Under the pieces are notes generated by a model. That model worked only from the letters and a program-made list of their open reading frames with translations, was not told the DNA's origin and ran no database searches. From assembly GCA_028688575.1 (NCBI GenBank), contig JAQTXW010000005.1:1-58700 (forward strand): a stretch of DNA of 58,700 bases. The letters are read 5' to 3'. Made by a program: the position numbers and the translations under genes. Position 1 is the first letter of the stretch. Each line of letters opens with the position of its first letter. Origin of the DNA: Methylotenera sp. GTDB lineage: Bacteria; Pseudomonadota; Gammaproteobacteria; Burkholderiales; Methylophilaceae. Positions 8,628-18,068 of the stretch are shown one piece after another.

Positions 8628-9734
8628 CTAAAGACGCCCCAAGCTTTGCGCTCTTAATTTTGTCAATTCAGCTTCTTTTTTGGCCTCTGTGCTATCCCAC
8701 TCTGTTGAAACCCAACCTTGCAGGTTTTCTAAAGCGATATCGGTCATGGCGTGTATCCATGCGTCATTTTCGTTAAGTGCTGGAATGTAGTGATATTCAC
8801 CCCCGCCATTGCTCTGAAAAATATGCTTGCCCTCTATGGCAATTTCTTCCAAGGATTCCAGGCAGTCGCTAGAAAAGCCAGGGCAAATGACATCAATGCG
8901 CCTGGTTTTAGCCTTGCCTAATGTTTCAAGCGCATTTGCCAGGTAGGGTTTTAGCCACTCCTGCTTGCCAAAACGCGATTGGAACGCAATTAAATATTCG
9001 TCTTGATGGAGTTCAAGCGCCTCTGCGAGTAACCGCCCTGTTTTGTGGCATTCGCAGTGATAAGGGTCGCCATTCATTAAATGGGCTTTAGGTACACCAT
9101 GAAAGCTCATCACCAGCTTATCGGGTTTTCCGCCATTGATGCGCCAGTGGTCACGCACACTTTGTGCCAATGCCGCAATATAGGCGGGGTGGTCATGATA
9201 GTGCTTAATCGTTCGAATCGCTGGCATATTGCGTGTCTTGAGCAAGGTGCGCCATACTGCATCCAGCGCACTGGCGGTGCTGCTGGCAGCATATTGTGGA
9301 TATAAGGGGAACACCAGAATGCGGTCACAGTGCTGGGCCTTGAGTTTGTCGATAGCACTCTGCATGCTGGGGTTGCCATAGCTCATGCCTAATTCAACAG
9401 CAAAAGGAGATTTGATTTTTTGCCCTAAAAAACCACGTAACAGGGTGGTTTGTTTTTTTGCATGCACCATCAATGGCGAGCCTTCTTGCGTCCAGACCGA
9501 TGCATATTTTTCTGCTGATTTTTTTGGACGAATCACCAAAATAATGCAGTTAAGAATACACCACCAAATAATGCGTGGAATTTCAACGATACGGGTGTCG
9601 CTTAAGAATTGACGCAAGTATGGGCGCAGGGCTTTTGCGGTAGGGGCGTCTGGCGTGCCAAGGTTGGCTAGTAAAATACCTACTTTGAGTTGCTCGCCGT
9701 GCTGGTATGGTGGTTCTGGGTTGTAATAAGCCAT
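8628..9734 (-). CDS. hemH: Ferrochelatase
   Basis: Ferrochelatase inserts Fe2+ into protoporphyrin IX in the last step of heme synthesis. The 368-residue protein opens with GILLANLGTPDAPT, holds the active-site His in MSFHGVPKAHLMNGDPYHC (near 205), and has the CLESLEEIAIEG block with the conserved Glu residues near 295. The length is within the family range. It follows hrcA on the same strand with a 52-base gap to the HrcA start side and 42 bases from the hrcA stop, so co-transcription is likely. No Cys cluster of the 2Fe-2S type is apparent at the C-terminus. Confidence 0.96.
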   Translation of the reverse strand: MAYYNPEPPYQHGEQLKVGILLANLGTPDAPTAKALRPYLRQFLSDTRIVEIPRIIWWCILNCIILVIRPKKSAEKYASVWTQEGSPLMVHAKKQTTLLRGFLGQKIKSPFAVELGMSYGNPSMQSAIDKLKAQHCDRILVFPLYPQYAASSTASALDAVWRTLLKTRNMPAIRTIKHYHDHPAYIAALAQSVRDHWRINGGKPDKLVMSFHGVPKAHLMNGDPYHCECHKTGRLLAEALELHQDEYLIAFQSRFGKQEWLKPYLANALETLGKAKTRRIDVICPGFSSDCLESLEEIAIEGKHIFQSNGGGEYHYIPALNENDAWIHAMTDIALENLQGWVSTEWDSTEAKKEAELTKLRAQSLGRL

Positions 9735-9776
9735 TTTGCAATCTAAATAAATGTTTAGGAGTATGTTCGAGACAAG

Positions 9777-10787
9777 TTAATGTTGAGAAAGTGCGTTTGA
9801 GAGTAATTTTGCCGTGATGTCTACAATAGGAATCACACGCTCGTACGCCATTCTGGTGGGGCCAATCACGCCTAATGTCCCCACAATCTGGCCATCGGCT
9901 TCATAGGGTGCTGTAATCAAGCTGCATTCATCTAGAGGCAGGTAGCCGCTTTCCCCGCCGATGAAGATTTTAACGCCTTCGGCACGCTGGCTGCTGTCTA
10001 ATAGCTGCAAAAGACTGGTGCGATGTTCAAAAATATCAAACAGTTTTCGCAGGCTTTGCACATTGCCAGATAAGTCGTCAACCTGCAATAAGTTGCGCTC
10101 GCCCGCAATGACAACGCCATCCGTGTTTGCCGTCTGATGACCTGTTTCCAATGCGGCTGTCATGAGTTGGTTCATTTCAGACTGCATTTTCTTGAGCTCT
10201 GCACGTAGTTTGCTCTGCACCTCATCAAAAGTTTGCCCTGAGAAATGGGTGTTGAAATAATTGCTAGCCTGCGTTAATTCAGTTGGTGAGAAAGGCTTGT
10301 CTGTCATGAGGATGCGATTTTGCACGTTGCCGTCACTGGTCACGATAATGACTAAAATTCGTTTATCCGACAGTGTCAAAAACTCCAAATGCTTAAAAGC
10401 AATTCTCTGGCGCTTGGGTGTCATGATTACACCTGCAAACTGTGTAAGCTGGGAGAGCATGTCAGCAGCGTTAGCAATGAGTTCGCTGGGGTTGGGTGAG
10501 GATAAACCACTTTTAAGTTGAGCTAGCGCACGTGCAGAAAGCGGCTGTACTGTCAGCAATGAATCGACAAACAGACGGTAGCCTTTTTGTGTGGGGATGC
10601 GTCCTGCAGAAGTATGCGGGCTGGCAACAAAGCCTGATTGCTCCAAGTCACTCATGACGTTACGGATAGTCGCTGCGCTGACATCCAAGCCCGAATGCTG
10701 CAATAGCGTGCGCGAGCCAATGGGTTGACCATCACTGATGTAATGTTCAACCAAAGTTTTAAGTAAAATTTGCGCGCGCTTATCCAT
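9777..10787 (-). CDS. hrcA: Heat-inducible transcription repressor HrcA
   Basis: HrcA represses groE/dnaK-type heat-shock operons by binding CIRCE operators. The protein (336 residues from the chosen start) begins [17 protein letters not shown], then a winged-helix region ([21 protein letters not shown]), a [16 protein letters not shown] segment near 60, and a C-terminal GAF-like dimerisation half. I chose the ATG at 10787 because GGGA lies about nine bases upstream. A GTG at 10802 or an ATG at 10796 would add five or three residues. No complete CIRCE element (TTAGCACTC-N9-GAGTGCTAA) is present in this window, so its targets lie elsewhere. Confidence 0.95.
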   Translation of the reverse strand: MDKRAQILLKTLVEHYISDGQPIGSRTLLQHSGLDVSAATIRNVMSDLEQSGFVASPHTSAGRIPTQKGYRLFVDSLLTVQPLSARALAQLKSGLSSPNPSELIANAADMLSQLTQFAGVIMTPKRQRIAFKHLEFLTLSDKRILVIIVTSDGNVQNRILMTDKPFSPTELTQASNYFNTHFSGQTFDEVQSKLRAELKKMQSEMNQLMTAALETGHQTANTDGVVIAGERNLLQVDDLSGNVQSLRKLFDIFEHRTSLLQLLDSSQRAEGVKIFIGGESGYLPLDECSLITAPYEADGQIVGTLGVIGPTRMAYERVIPIVDITAKLLSNALSQH

Positions 10788-10838
10788 AGATGACATTCCC
10801 ACTTCAAATTATCAGGGAGTTGTCTGGTTTAGGCAATG

Positions 10839-12737
10839 CTATTGTGTACTTGTTTTTGTTTCTTTTTTCTTGAAGAACTTACTTAAATCCTGCACCAGTT
10901 GCATCATGGCTGCCTGTTTTTTCTGTAATACAGCGCTATGTTCTTCTTTGCTCAAAGGGGTGTCATCACCACGGCTTGCCTGCATCAGCATAAAGCTTTT
11001 GCCATTGACTGGCTGGGTGATTTTTACATCGTCATCAACATAGGCAATTTTATCCCAGTCAGAAATATAGGTGTGAGTACGCTTCTCACCCGCGAATAAA
11101 TTGTAGCCAGTAGCATAATCGCTACTTGAGTTAGTTACACCTAGCAACGGCATGATGGTCGGGATCACATCCATATGGCTGGTTAATTGGTCACTTACCA
11201 ATGGCTGCATGCCTGGCGCATAAATGACCAGTGGCGTGCGGACCTGAGGGTCAACAAACGTGGAGTTATGCCCCCAGAAGCCATGCTCCATAAACTCTTC
11301 GCCATGGTCGCCAATTAGAATCACAATAGTGTTATCCAGCAATTGGTGGATTTTTAGGTAATCAAAAATCCGTCCATATTGCATATCAAGATGATGCACA
11401 GAGTTAATGTAGCGATTTTTAATCGGCACAATATCATTTCGCAATGCTGTTTTACTTAAGGTGGCGTAATTCAAATCGTCACGGTAGGGGGTTGCAATCA
11501 CACTCTCGGGTGGAAAGTAATAACGCGCATGGGGTGACTCAAAAAACAGAAAGGTGAAAAATGGTTTAGCGGGGTCACGTTTATCAATGAATGAGAGTAA
11601 ATCGGTGACATTGTCTCGGTCATTCTCCCAGCCTGAACGCGGGGTTCTGGTTTCATGCAGTTCTTCATTGGGCACATGGGCGAAAATGGTTTTATCAAAT
11701 TCGGGGTAAGAGAATTTGGCACTGGTGTGCAAACTCATCTGATAATCTTGTTTTTGCAGTACATCAATCAATGCAGCGCCACGACGTTCTGCTAGAAACG
11801 GGAACCAATAGTTGCCAGGTAAGCCGGTAAACATACCGAATACACCCATGCGTGTGCCGTTACCTGTGCTGTAATTGCGAGTGTAGCGGGCTGCTATTTT
11901 TGAAAACTCCCATGAGTGGGGCATGACTTCAGGATTTAAGGAGTCGGCACGCCATGATTCTGAAGTGAGCCAAATAATGTTGTAAGGTTTGGCTGGACGG
12001 TTAAACTGTATCGGGTTAAGAGGGTAGTTTAATTTGCCTTTTACTTTGAGTTTTGCCTCACGTTTGGTTGTAAAGCCGAGTGACTTAAAAAAACCTCTGG
12101 CTGAAACCGTTTGATAAAATGGCACAGACTGTGCGACTACATTTAACTGGTTGGTAGTGTAGCTATCAAGTGCAAAGCCCATGTGGATAAGCACTGTTGC
12201 AACGAATGCGGTGACAGGTAAAAATCTAAAAGATAGTCCTGCACGATTTTTTACTAGATAAAAGCGATGTGAAACCCACAAGATTATCGCCTGCAAGCTT
12301 AAGAATCCGAATGTGATGAGCGCAAAGCCAATATCTGAAGCCCTGCTGCCACCTAATGATTCTATACCACCAGGGGTGATGACTAAATTCAGAATAAAGC
12401 CATTAAAGAACATGCCATAGAGTGAGAATAGTTTGGCATTCGCATACATCAGCAATGTGGTCACGCCACCAGCAAGTACTGCCGCGATGTAAACTGCGCG
12501 AGATTTGTTCGGGTTGACGCGATGGCTGATTAATCGCACCAATGCGGTAATGCCAATGGCGGGAAGTAGGTAATATAAGCCATACAATGCAAGCGCTATC
12601 AGCATGAATCCAAAAGGCAGCCAGCCATCTTCGTAAATACTCGAAATTGGTAATGAGTCTGAAACTAGGAAAATGACAATCAGATAAGTAACAAAGAAGT
12701 AGGTGGAAAGCGTTTTTTTAACCAAATTTGAATTCAT
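10839..12737 (-). CDS. YejM/PbgA-like membrane-anchored sulfatase-fold protein
   Basis: From the preferred ATG the protein has 632 residues. About five membrane helices occupy the first 210 residues, followed by a periplasmic alkaline-phosphatase/sulfatase-fold domain. The domain starts with PYNIIWLTSESWRAD. It has STGNGTRMGVFGMFTGLPGNYW, matching the pattern of YejM/PbgA around the nucleophile position, and VILIGDHGEEFMEHGFWGH near 480, which supplies metal-type ligands. YejM/PbgA controls LPS synthesis through LapB-FtsH in enterobacteria; related proteins include LtaS and phosphoethanolamine transferases. The exact role here is an inference. A TTG at 12782 would add 15 residues with no support from signal-anchor structure. 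The stop is 51 bases before the hrcA start. Confidence 0.8.
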   Translation of the reverse strand: MNSNLVKKTLSTYFFVTYLIVIFLVSDSLPISSIYEDGWLPFGFMLIALALYGLYYLLPAIGITALVRLISHRVNPNKSRAVYIAAVLAGGVTTLLMYANAKLFSLYGMFFNGFILNLVITPGGIESLGGSRASDIGFALITFGFLSLQAIILWVSHRFYLVKNRAGLSFRFLPVTAFVATVLIHMGFALDSYTTNQLNVVAQSVPFYQTVSARGFFKSLGFTTKREAKLKVKGKLNYPLNPIQFNRPAKPYNIIWLTSESWRADSLNPEVMPHSWEFSKIAARYTRNYSTGNGTRMGVFGMFTGLPGNYWFPFLAERRGAALIDVLQKQDYQMSLHTSAKFSYPEFDKTIFAHVPNEELHETRTPRSGWENDRDNVTDLLSFIDKRDPAKPFFTFLFFESPHARYYFPPESVIATPYRDDLNYATLSKTALRNDIVPIKNRYINSVHHLDMQYGRIFDYLKIHQLLDNTIVILIGDHGEEFMEHGFWGHNSTFVDPQVRTPLVIYAPGMQPLVSDQLTSHMDVIPTIMPLLGVTNSSSDYATGYNLFAGEKRTHTYISDWDKIAYVDDDVKITQPVNGKSFMLMQASRGDDTPLSKEEHSAVLQKKQAAMMQLVQDLSKFFKKKETKTSTQ

Positions 12738-13097
12738 AGTGATATTTTTTGAAATTTTTAGTAATGAGCGAGAGTAAAGCAATATTCATGCAATTAACCG
12801 CATGATTTTTGTTTTTAATTTAACTTGTTGATAATATTGTTGTTTTTCTTGCTTTTCTGTTGATGAACTCTGCTTCGTGTTTTGAAGCGGACGTTATCGC
12901 GCAAATTATGAAGAGTCAACCTACGTTTTTTGCATATTTTTTAGATGTTATCAGAATTTTAAATACGAGTTTGTTAGATTTTGAGTTTGTAATGATTTCA
13001 GGCGCGCAGGTGAGTAATCAACCACTGCATATTCAAACAGTGATTTATTATGCGTGAATGTTTTGCTAAGATTTACTGACTATGCTTTAATTCAGCC
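12738..13097. other. AT-rich divergent intergenic region
   Basis: This stretch separates the YejM-like gene (minus) from nadK (plus) and is strongly AT-rich, so it must hold both promoters. I see no element close enough to consensus to name. A 65-codon open frame at 12860-13057 has no ribosome-binding site, a phenylalanine-rich unstructured sequence and no recognisable motif; I treat it as chance. Confidence 0.6.
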
Positions 13098-13967
13098 GTG
13101 AATACTCAATTTAAAAGAATAGCCCTCATTGGCAAATTTATGAACGAATCAGCCTTGCTGTTGATGCAGGAGGATTTGTCGCTTTTGGCAAGGCATCTGA
13201 CTGAAAAAGGCATCAAGGTATGGATTGAGACAAACACGGCACAGCATGCCAAACTGACGCATTACCCTACACTGACGTTGCATGAAATAGGCGAGGCTGC
13301 AGATTTGGTCATCGTGATGGGTGGGGATGGCACCATGCTGAGCGTGGCGCGCAGTTTGATTGAGGCGGATGTGCCGCTGGTGGGGATTAACCGAGGCAGG
13401 TTAGGGTTTCTGACAGATCTGCGTGCCGAGCATATGCTGGAAGAGCTTGACCGAATGCTCGCAGGCGCATACTCACCAGAGCCGCGCATGCTCCTTGCCA
13501 CAACGGTCATCAGGCAGAGTGAGATTATTTATGAGCGCTATGCGTTCAATGATGTTGTGGTCAAAAGTGGTTTGCGTTTAATTGAGCTGGAAGTTGATAT
13601 TGATGGTAAATTTGTTTATAAGCAGCGTAGCGATGGCCTGATTCTCAGTACACCAACAGGTACTACCGCCTACGCTTTATCCGCGGGTGGTCCAATTCTT
13701 CATCCTAATGTAGAGGCGATCTCTCTCGTGCCAATTTGTCCGCACACGTTAAGTAATCGTCCAATTGCGGTTAATAGCCATAGCCACATTCAAGTGACCG
13801 TTGTGCACTGTGATGACGCTCAGCTAAGTTGTGATGGGCAATTTCAGGTGACGTTAGCGTTGGGTGACAAGATTTCAGTGGCGCGTGCGCAAAGGACAAT
13901 CACATTGTTACATCCTGCGGACTACTGTTATTTTGACATGTTGCGTAACAAGCTTAACTGGGGCTAG
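13098..13967 (+). CDS. nadK: NAD kinase
   Basis: NadK phosphorylates NAD to NADP in the cytosol. The 289-residue protein has the family motif VMGGDGTMLSVAR near 74, the NRGRLGFL block, the glycine-rich substrate site STPTGTTAYALSAGGPILHP near 190, and the usual C-terminal YFDMLRNKLNW. The length is standard (about 290). The start is GTG at 13098. It lies upstream of a small membrane protein and recN, an arrangement near hrcA that is common in betaproteobacteria. Confidence 0.96.
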   Translation: MNTQFKRIALIGKFMNESALLLMQEDLSLLARHLTEKGIKVWIETNTAQHAKLTHYPTLTLHEIGEAADLVIVMGGDGTMLSVARSLIEADVPLVGINRGRLGFLTDLRAEHMLEELDRMLAGAYSPEPRMLLATTVIRQSEIIYERYAFNDVVVKSGLRLIELEVDIDGKFVYKQRSDGLILSTPTGTTAYALSAGGPILHPNVEAISLVPICPHTLSNRPIAVNSHSHIQVTVVHCDDAQLSCDGQFQVTLALGDKISVARAQRTITLLHPADYCYFDMLRNKLNWG

Positions 13968-13969
13968 TC

Positions 13970-14221
13970 TTGAGCAAACGGCGTGTTGTCTATCAGATAA
14001 TGCTGCTGTTTTCTGTCATCTGTGTATGGCTGTTTACTTATTTGTTTTATAGCCTTTATTGGGAGTGGCGGCTGTATTTTGATGAGCAAGGCCGATATTT
14101 TGACCCTGTTGCTGGTGTTGTTTATCAGGAATTAGCCAAATTTTGGATATTACCCGTGGTATTTTTTACATTAATCAGCGGCATTCTGTGTCAGCGACTT
14201 TTGTTGGTCAGGCATCAATAA
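13970..14221 (+). CDS. Small two-helix membrane protein between nadK and recN
   Basis: I do not recognise this 83-residue protein. It has a short basic N-terminus (MSKRRV), a first hydrophobic helix (about 8-28), a polar loop rich in aromatic residues (YWEWRLYFDEQGRYFDP) and a second helix (about 56-75) ending in basic residues. The start is a TTG only two bases after the nadK stop, and recN begins 12 bases after its own stop. Its place in a tight operon supports it being real. Function unknown. Confidence 0.65.
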   Translation: MSKRRVVYQIMLLFSVICVWLFTYLFYSLYWEWRLYFDEQGRYFDPVAGVVYQELAKFWILPVVFFTLISGILCQRLLLVRHQ

Positions 14222-14233
14222 CACATTCATTTT

Positions 14234-15919
14234 ATGCTACTTAATTTATCAATTCGTGATTTTGTCATCGTAGATCGTCTGGATTTAGACTTTAAAGCGG
14301 GTTTTACCGTGCTCACTGGTGAGACTGGTGCGGGAAAATCTATTCTCATTGATGCTTTGTCGCTGGCGCTTGGGGCACGTGGAGAAGGTGGTGTGACGCG
14401 GGCTGGCAGCGAAAAAGCAGAGATTAACGCAAGTTTTTCTCTTCAACAGAATCATGAAGCGCTTGCCTGGTTGTCAGCGCATGAATTCACATTGGAAGAG
14501 GCAAGTGACAGCGCATTAAATTACGCACCTGAGCTTTTATTGCGTCGCGTGATTTATGCAGATGGGCGTTCGCGTGCCTTCATTAATGGCTCGCCTGCAA
14601 CGGTAGCACAACTGAAAGAAATTGGTGAGTATCTGGTTGATATTTATAGTCAGAACGCACATCACTCCTTGCTAAAACTTTCCGCACAGCGCCAAGTGCT
14701 TGATGAGTACGCTGGCCTGGCTGATATTGCAGCGGAGGTTTCGGCTAAATATAGAAGATGGCACCGTTTGCACCTCATGCGCCAAGAGGTGGAAAAAAAT
14801 GCAGCCGCATTTGCCGATGAGCTAGCAGAGTTAAGGGATAACACCCGCGAACTGACCCAGTTATCTTTTTCACTGGAAGAGTGGGAGTCACTACAGCAAG
14901 AGCACGCCAGATTATCAAACGGCGCCAGTTTAATTGCGAGTGGAGAAGCTTGCCTGGAGTTGCTGAGTGAGGGAGAGTTGTCTGCTATGACATTATTGTC
15001 GCAAGTGCAGCATAAGCTGCAAACTATGCGGGAATTTGATGCAAGCTTAAGCGAGGCCATTGAGCCGCTGGATTCTGGCGTTATCCAGCTACAAGAAGTG
15101 AGCCGTTTTCTGAATCGCTATGTGCAGCGTGTGGACTTGGACCCAGCACGGCTAGACGAAGTCGATGCAAGAATTCAGGCTGTTCACGCTGTGGCGCGTA
15201 AACATCGCACTAGGGTTGAAGCGTTGCCAGCGTTGTTAGCAACATGGCAAGCGCGCATGGATGAGTTGGCAACGGTTGTGGATGATGGCGCATTAGCCAG
15301 ACAAGAAGCAGAAGCGCTGGTGCAATATACTACCCAAGCGCAAACATTAAGCGCTGGCAGAAGAAAATCAGCACAGGCCTTACAGGAAAAAATCACAGTC
15401 GAGATGCAGCGTTTATCGCTTAGTGGCGGCCAGTTTGTTGTAGCACTAAGCCCTCAGTCTCCGAGTGCAAATGGCTTGGAACAGATCGAGTTTTTAGTGG
15501 CAGGGCATGCGGGCGTGTCGCCCCGTCCATTAAACAAAGTGGCATCAGGCGGCGAACTGTCGCGCATCAGCCTGGCAATTCGTGTGGTGACTGCTGAGCA
15601 GGGCGTGGTGCCCACCATGATTTTTGATGAGGTGGATGTCGGTATCGGTGGCGGTGTCGCCGAAGTGGTTGGCAATCTGTTAGGGCAGTTGGGCAATCAG
15701 CGCCAGGTGCTGGTGATTACGCACTTGCCTCAAGTAGCGGCACAAGGCAAACATCACTTGCGGGTGTCAAAAACCCAAACAAATGATCAAACTTTAAGTA
15801 CGATTGTAGCGTTATCCGAAACCAGCCGTGTAGAAGAAATTGCCCGTATGCTGGGTGGCATTGAAATTACCGAAACAACACGTCAGCATGCACGGGAAAT
15901 GCTGAACACGGTTTTTTAG
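14234..15919 (+). CDS. recN: DNA repair protein RecN
   Basis: RecN is an SMC-like ATPase acting early in double-strand break repair. The 561-residue protein has Walker A GETGAGKSILIDAL near 30, two long charged coiled-coil stretches in the middle (about 160-370), the signature NKVASGGELSRISLA near 435, and Walker B MIFDEVDVGIGGGVAE near 463, followed by VLVITHLPQVAAQ. Length and order of elements are normal. In many bacteria recN is LexA-regulated; I see no LexA box just upstream, and here it is the third gene of the nadK operon. Confidence 0.97.
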   Translation: MLLNLSIRDFVIVDRLDLDFKAGFTVLTGETGAGKSILIDALSLALGARGEGGVTRAGSEKAEINASFSLQQNHEALAWLSAHEFTLEEASDSALNYAPELLLRRVIYADGRSRAFINGSPATVAQLKEIGEYLVDIYSQNAHHSLLKLSAQRQVLDEYAGLADIAAEVSAKYRRWHRLHLMRQEVEKNAAAFADELAELRDNTRELTQLSFSLEEWESLQQEHARLSNGASLIASGEACLELLSEGELSAMTLLSQVQHKLQTMREFDASLSEAIEPLDSGVIQLQEVSRFLNRYVQRVDLDPARLDEVDARIQAVHAVARKHRTRVEALPALLATWQARMDELATVVDDGALARQEAEALVQYTTQAQTLSAGRRKSAQALQEKITVEMQRLSLSGGQFVVALSPQSPSANGLEQIEFLVAGHAGVSPRPLNKVASGGELSRISLAIRVVTAEQGVVPTMIFDEVDVGIGGGVAEVVGNLLGQLGNQRQVLVITHLPQVAAQGKHHLRVSKTQTNDQTLSTIVALSETSRVEEIARMLGGIEITETTRQHAREMLNTVF

Positions 15920-16334
15920 CGCCAACTAAGCTAAAGGTAAGTCCGCACTGAAACTTTGTTCTAGTTCCAACTAAGCTATACCAAAGCTAAGCATCGCCGC
16001 AGAATATACCAACTGTACCATAACTTGGCATCACCGCTCCCCTAAAGGGCTAAAGCCCTAGCTGGAAGCGCGAAAGCTGGTTATTCCTATGTGAAAGATA
16101 CGTGATTAGAAAAGTTAGCCTGCACCGTAACGCTGCGTTGTTTTTCTCAGTGTCTGAGCACTCAAAACCTCGCGCTTCATTCTGCTTGCTCACTCAATCG
16201 GTATTTCCTTGATTAAACCCAGATTTCCCATTAGGCGATTTTGTATCTACTTGCATGTCAACTTGCCCATTTTGCGTAAAAAATCCATCCAACTGTGCGG
16301 CGTTGCCACTGCAAGTGCTAACTGAAAATCTGGG
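15920..16334. other. Long convergent intergenic region with short direct repeats
   Basis: Between recN (plus) and fur (minus) there is no coding sequence. It holds a direct repeat of CCAACTAAGCTA at 15922-15933 and 15967-15978 and a small inverted repeat in the GGGCTAAAGCCC stretch near 16039. From 16211 onward it holds copy 1 of the dispersed inverted-repeat element listed separately. The rest (about 16080-16210) shows nothing I can name. Confidence 0.6.
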
Positions 16335-16340
16335 TTAATC
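16211..16340. repeat. Dispersed inverted-repeat element, copy 1
   Basis: This 130-base element is bounded by inverted ends (GATTAAACCCAGATTT on the left; the right end reads GATTAACCCAGATTTTC on the other strand). A nested inverted pair, ACTTGCA at 16249-16255 and TGCAAGT at 16310-16316, lies inside. The inner block includes GCGGCGTTGCCACTGCAAG, identical in copy 3. It encodes nothing. The right end overlaps the 3' end of fur and provides its TAA stop (16335-16337). The form is that of a non-autonomous MITE or a large REP-like element; no transposase for it is in the window. Confidence 0.8.
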
Positions 16341-16760
16341 CTTATTTGTGCAGGGCTGTTTTGTACATACACCGTAAATAGTTAGTGCGTGATCTTGCAT
16401 AGTAAAGCCCAACTTTTCTGCTGCGGCTTCTTGTCTTTTTTCGATTTCAGGGTCGTAGAACTCTGCAACACGACCACACTTAATGCACACTACGTGGTCG
16501 TGGTGGCCGCCGCTATTAAGCTCAAACACGGCTTTGCCACTTTCAAAATGGTGGCGAACCAATAAGCCAGCTTGTTCAAATTGCGTGAGTACACGATAAA
16601 CGGTGGCCAAGCCCACATCCTCACCCGCATTAATCATGATTTTGTAAATATCTTCGGCAGATAAATGACGGTCTTTACTGTTCTCAAAAAGGTTTAGCAC
16701 CTTAAGTCTAGGTAAGGTCGCCTTGAGGCCAGCATTTTTCAAGTCGTTTTGATCTTGCAT
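16335..16760 (-). CDS. fur: Ferric uptake regulator
   Basis: Fur is the Fe2+-dependent repressor of iron-uptake genes. From the ATG at 16760 the protein has 141 residues, the family length. It starts [20 protein letters not shown] (winged helix), has AEDIYK and [18 protein letters not shown] in the DNA-binding domain, then the regulatory-site [13 protein letters not shown] (near 85-97) and a C-terminal YGVCTKQPC, giving two CxxC-type zinc pairs. An upstream GTG-type extension to 16847 would add 29 unrelated residues and run into the bamE promoter. The stop codon lies in a repeat element. It is divergent from bamE, a common pairing. Confidence 0.96.
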   Translation of the reverse strand: MQDQNDLKNAGLKATLPRLKVLNLFENSKDRHLSAEDIYKIMINAGEDVGLATVYRVLTQFEQAGLLVRHHFESGKAVFELNSGGHHDHVVCIKCGRVAEFYDPEIEKRQEAAAEKLGFTMQDHALTIYGVCTKQPCTNKD

Positions 16761-16850
16761 AAAGTTAAGAAGTCCACAATTAACTGAAGGGATGTTTTGG
16801 GTTGAAGCACTACGTGGTATATTAACGCCAATTCTCATTAAAGTCATGAT

Positions 16851-17882
16851 ATGCGTTATTTTTTAAGTTTACGGCATCTTGTTATTTTACTCACTTTGCT
16901 CTGTTCAGCATGCGGTACGGCTTTGCCAACAGTTAAGCCATATAAACTGGACGTGCAGCAGGGTAATGTGGTGACGTCCAAAATGTTGCTGCAGCTACGG
17001 CCAGGGATGACCAAATCGCAAGTACGTTTCATTATGGGAACACCCTTGGTGCAGGATGGTTTTCATGGCAATCGCTGGGATTACGTATACCAGATGCGCG
17101 AGGCGGGAAAGTTAACTGAACAGCGCCGCGTGATATTGGACTTTGAAAACGAGTTGCTAAAGTCAGTGCGCGGAGATGTGATTCCAGCGGGTGCTGGGGG
17201 TGGTGATGACGCAGAAAATAAAGCCAATACCGGTACCCGTCTAGTGGCACCAGCAAAAAAACCGGCAGAAAAAGGCTGGATGGATAAACTGAAGTTCTGG
17301 CAAGATGATGAGTCGAAACCAGTTCAGGCAAAAGGGGATAAGCTGGGAACAGTAGCTGAAGAAAGTGCATCTGAAAAAGTGTTGGCTGAAAAACTGCCTG
17401 CAAAAGAGGTGCTAGAGCAAGTGGATAAAAACATCCCGCCACAAAGTATGGTAGAACCTGTTGTCGAAGAAACTAAATCAATATTGGCTGTGCCCTTGGT
17501 TTTACCTGCTACAGAAGATGTCGTAGCCATTGCGCCAGTTGCTGCTGCTGTTGCAGAAAAGCCTGAGGTCAATATCTCGGAGAAGGTGAGTGAAATTCAA
17601 CCAGAGCACACTGAAAGTTCGTCTGTGATGGCTGAGAATGTAGCAACAATTCCTGCTTCACCATCAGCCAGCCCTGTATCCGAGCCTGTTGCGCCTGCGC
17701 CAAAATCACGCTATTACCAAAGTGAATCTGGTATGCAGTTTGATCGAAAATTAGCCTCGCTCCCAATCGAAGAGGCCGTTACGGAAACACCGACTGCACA
17801 AGCTGCGGCTGAATTGAAGGAAGAGGCAACAAAAGCAGAACCCAGTTTTTTTGACAGGATGTTAGAGAAAATTGGTTTTTAG
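16851..17882 (+). CDS. bamE: BamE (SmpA/OmlA) outer-membrane assembly lipoprotein with long C-terminal extension
   Basis: BamE is a small lipoprotein subunit of the BAM complex that inserts beta-barrel proteins. Residues 1-21 form a lipoprotein signal ending LLCSAC with the acylated Cys at about 21. The SmpA/OmlA domain follows (about 28-115), with [18 protein letters not shown] and NRWDYVYQ, both diagnostic. The family is usually 110-150 residues; this protein is 343, with about 225 extra residues rich in Ala, Glu, Pro, Lys and Val, apparently unstructured, ending in a short amphipathic [11 protein letters not shown]. The extension may reach across the periplasm or toward peptidoglycan (inference). 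The gene faces fur. Confidence 0.92.
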   Translation: MRYFLSLRHLVILLTLLCSACGTALPTVKPYKLDVQQGNVVTSKMLLQLRPGMTKSQVRFIMGTPLVQDGFHGNRWDYVYQMREAGKLTEQRRVILDFENELLKSVRGDVIPAGAGGGDDAENKANTGTRLVAPAKKPAEKGWMDKLKFWQDDESKPVQAKGDKLGTVAEESASEKVLAEKLPAKEVLEQVDKNIPPQSMVEPVVEETKSILAVPLVLPATEDVVAIAPVAAAVAEKPEVNISEKVSEIQPEHTESSSVMAENVATIPASPSASPVSEPVAPAPKSRYYQSESGMQFDRKLASLPIEEAVTETPTAQAAAELKEEATKAEPSFFDRMLEKIGF

Positions 17883-17894
17883 CACAGTATGTCG

Positions 17895-18024
17895 TAAAAC
17901 CCAGATTTTCCACTAGGTGATTTTGCCTCTACTTGCATGTTGGTTTTCCCATAGAATCTGCACAAAAAGCCCATCAACTGTGCGGTGTTGTGATTGCAAG
18001 TTCTAATGGGAAATCTGGGTTAAA
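17895..18024. repeat. Dispersed inverted-repeat element, copy 2
   Basis: The left end reads AACCCAGATTTTCCACTAGG and the right end is its near inverse ending AAATCTGGGTTAAA; total about 130 bases. The nested ACTTGCA/TGCAAGT pair is kept on the left and slightly altered on the right (ATTGCAAGT). It lies 12 bases past the bamE stop and ends about 45 bases before dapB. The interior differs from copies 1 and 3 more than they differ from each other, so copies have diverged at different times. Confidence 0.8.
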
Positions 18025-18068
18025 CCATGGTTTATGTTCAGTTTGAAATATAGAAAGTCATTGTTTAT

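Noticed and set aside
12860-13057. 65-codon open frame between the YejM-like gene and nadK
   Set aside because: No ribosome-binding site, AT-driven composition and no motif; it lies in a region that must hold two promoters.
16211-16340. Repeat ends resembling integron attC core sites (GTTRRRY-like GTTAAAT)
   Set aside because: Some right ends fit but the left ends do not keep RYYYAAC, the copies do not flank gene cassettes, and there is no integrase.
16761-16850. Fur box in the fur-bamE gap
   Set aside because: The CCAATTCTCATTAAAG stretch matches only part of the 19-bp GATAATGATAATCATTATC consensus, so autoregulation cannot be claimed.
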